Origin: Novosphingobium huizhouense
GTDB lineage: Bacteria > Pseudomonadota > Alphaproteobacteria > Sphingomonadales > Sphingomonadaceae
Assembly (NCBI RefSeq): GCF_020179475.1
Contig: NZ_JAILXZ010000001.1
Location: 1,607,129-1,671,128, forward strand
Direction: 5' to 3'
DNA length: 64,000 bases
Of this stretch, positions 63,252 through 64,000 are shown in pieces. The position numbers and the translations under genes were made by a program. The notes beneath the pieces are model-generated. The model had not been told where the DNA came from and searched no databases. It saw only the letters and a program-made list of their open reading frames with translations. Every line of letters begins with the position of its first letter. Positions within the stretch are counted from its first letter, which is position 1.

Positions 63252-63791
63252 GCTCGCACACACGAAGCCATCCGGCGGCGAACCCGGACCTTTGCGCCTT
63301 GGGGAAGCGATGCGGACCTGCGCGACCGGCGCGGGCGCCATTGCGTGGCGCTGCGCGAAGGAGGGCGGTGAACGCTGTGGCGAGTGGCCTGCGGGGCGTT
63401 GGATCCCGCACGGCTCGGCCTTGTTCGGACGGGGGCTCGTATCCCTTGCGACGGCTCGCGTGCCGCATCGGGTCCGTAGCGAGTCCCTAAGGATAAGTTC
63501 CGGGATAAGCAGGGCCGCACGAGGGGGCCAGGCCGGACCGGAACCGGACTTCATGGGAGCGCTGCCACGCGGCTGAACCACCGCACCACATCCGCCCGTC
63601 CGTTGCACTGGCTGGGGTGTGCCCTGAGGGACTTGGGGCTTTACGCCCCCGCTCGCCGCATCTGGTGAGAGATCCGGCTTCCCGCAGCGCCGACCCGCGC
63701 CGGTCGCGTCGGGCCTCACCCCGCGTGGAGATCAGCCCGAAGGAGCGAGGAGCAAGCCGGCCATGCCGCTCCCGGTCCGTGGGGCGGCGTA

Positions 63792-63806
63792 TAACCTATA
63801 TGGTTA
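63792..63806. promoter_or_regulatory. AT-rich inverted repeat near the right edge
   Basis: TAACC-TATAT-GGTTA has perfect 5-bp arms in an otherwise GC-rich area and resembles operators of TetR- or MarR-type repressors. The gene it might control would lie outside the window or be the unassigned stretch to its left. Confidence 0.35.
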
Positions 63807-63983
63807 GTCGTGTCAAGATGGGTTGGGAAGGGTTGGGTTCGCGCAGAGGCGCAGAGGCGCGGAGAAGGAAGAGAGGGGCGAGGGGCAGGGCCCCTCGCGC
63901 TCCCGGGACGTCTTCCGGCTTTGGCCTTGCGGATGCGGCGCGGGGTGCGGGGGGCTTCGGGGGTTGTGCTGAAGGAAGGGCGG

Positions 63984-64000
63984 CCCTTCGACAGGCTCAG
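63984..64000. repeat. Dispersed CCCTTCGACAGGCTCAG element, cut by the window end
   Basis: Identical in its visible 17 bases to the copy at 23175-23191 and one base different from that at 16867. The three copies show it is a dispersed intergenic repeat. Confidence 0.7.

Larger units (their letters stand above)
63252..64000. other. Unassigned right end with repeats and a possible structured RNA region
   Basis: No convincing gene is seen. 63600-63730 is rich in short hairpins, for example GGGGC-TTTAC-GCCCC (63638 region) and TCGGGC...GCCCGA (63709-63740 region), but matches no RNA family I could recall (not tmRNA, RNase P, 6S or SRP). The edge carries the GCGCAGAGGCGC repeat (63841-63866), an AGGGGCAGGGCCCCT palindrome (63881-63895) and CCCTTCGACAGGCTCAG (63984-64000). 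Confidence 0.5.

Noticed and set aside
63105..63719. 204-codon minus-strand frame in the right-end region
   Set aside because: It reads through the inverted repeat and hairpin-rich stretch, is Pro/Arg/Gly-rich and has no recognisable domain; it probably reflects repeat sequence, not a protein.
63380..63790. Possible RNase P RNA, tmRNA, 6S RNA, cobalamin or TPP riboswitch
   Set aside because: The signature blocks (for example GAGGAAAGTCC of RNase P or the tmRNA tag sequence) are absent on both strands; kept only as an unassigned structured region.

Overview
The window is high-GC chromosomal DNA from an alphaproteobacterium, most likely a sphingomonad (Novosphingobium/Sphingomonas type). This rests on the atpHAGDC cluster without FO genes, the very short epsilon subunit, the TonB receptor beside a TPR-sulfotransferase, DUF1203/DUF4197/DUF4169 genes, and several families of short palindromic intergenic repeats. 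It is inferred from reading the sequence; no search was run. I see no rRNA, tRNA, CRISPR array or complete insertion sequence.

Layout. 1-9.2 kb: tail of a flavin amine oxidase, a YdhF-like aldo/keto reductase, an MDR quinone oxidoreductase, a secreted M20 peptidase, then a TetR regulator divergent from a Rieske oxygenase plus phytoene-desaturase-like flavoprotein pair, and an AdiC-like permease. 9.2-13.5 kb: TPR-sulfotransferase and TonB-dependent receptor. 13.5-16.5 kb: a response regulator with a degenerate receiver, an orphan EctA-like acetyltransferase and a strikingly AT-rich orphan AAA ATPase. 17-23 kb: ATP synthase F1 genes, with a terminator and a WcaF-like acetyltransferase gene lying between atpG and atpD. 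23-34 kb: membrane-anchored trypsin-like protease; a DUF1203-Ada-CPBP operon; a duplicated ferritin-like protein; an FeS-type photolyase overlapping priA; a DUF4197 lipoprotein; trhO. 34.7-45.3 kb: a two-partner secretion locus with a 2515-residue adhesin built of FHA, GLUG and MBG repeats, followed by a LuxR-type regulator. 45.3-50.6 kb: cysQ, cysNC, cysD, a small membrane protein and argG. 51.4-54.7 kb: a three-gene cassette starting with a membrane-anchored LuxR protein, a cyclopropane-fatty-acid synthase and a glycine-zipper protein. 54.9-63 kb: PhzF-like protein, a phage-like repeat protein, rlmN, two tandem outer-membrane barrel proteins, a 270-bp MITE-like palindrome, an IalB-like protein, small genes, a histidine phosphatase and greB. 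63-64 kb: repeats and unassigned DNA.

How it works together. Clear functional units are the F1 ATPase genes, sulfate activation (cysD-cysNC, with cysQ recycling PAP and a sulfotransferase elsewhere in the window as a possible PAPS consumer), alkylation repair (Ada), photolyase plus replication restart (phrB-priA), and the TpsB/TpsA surface system. The items most worth following up are the MITE-like element that supplies a stop codon to its neighbour, the interrupted ATP synthase operon, the AT-rich AAA ATPase, the phage-like 11-residue-repeat protein, and the LuxR-membrane cassette.
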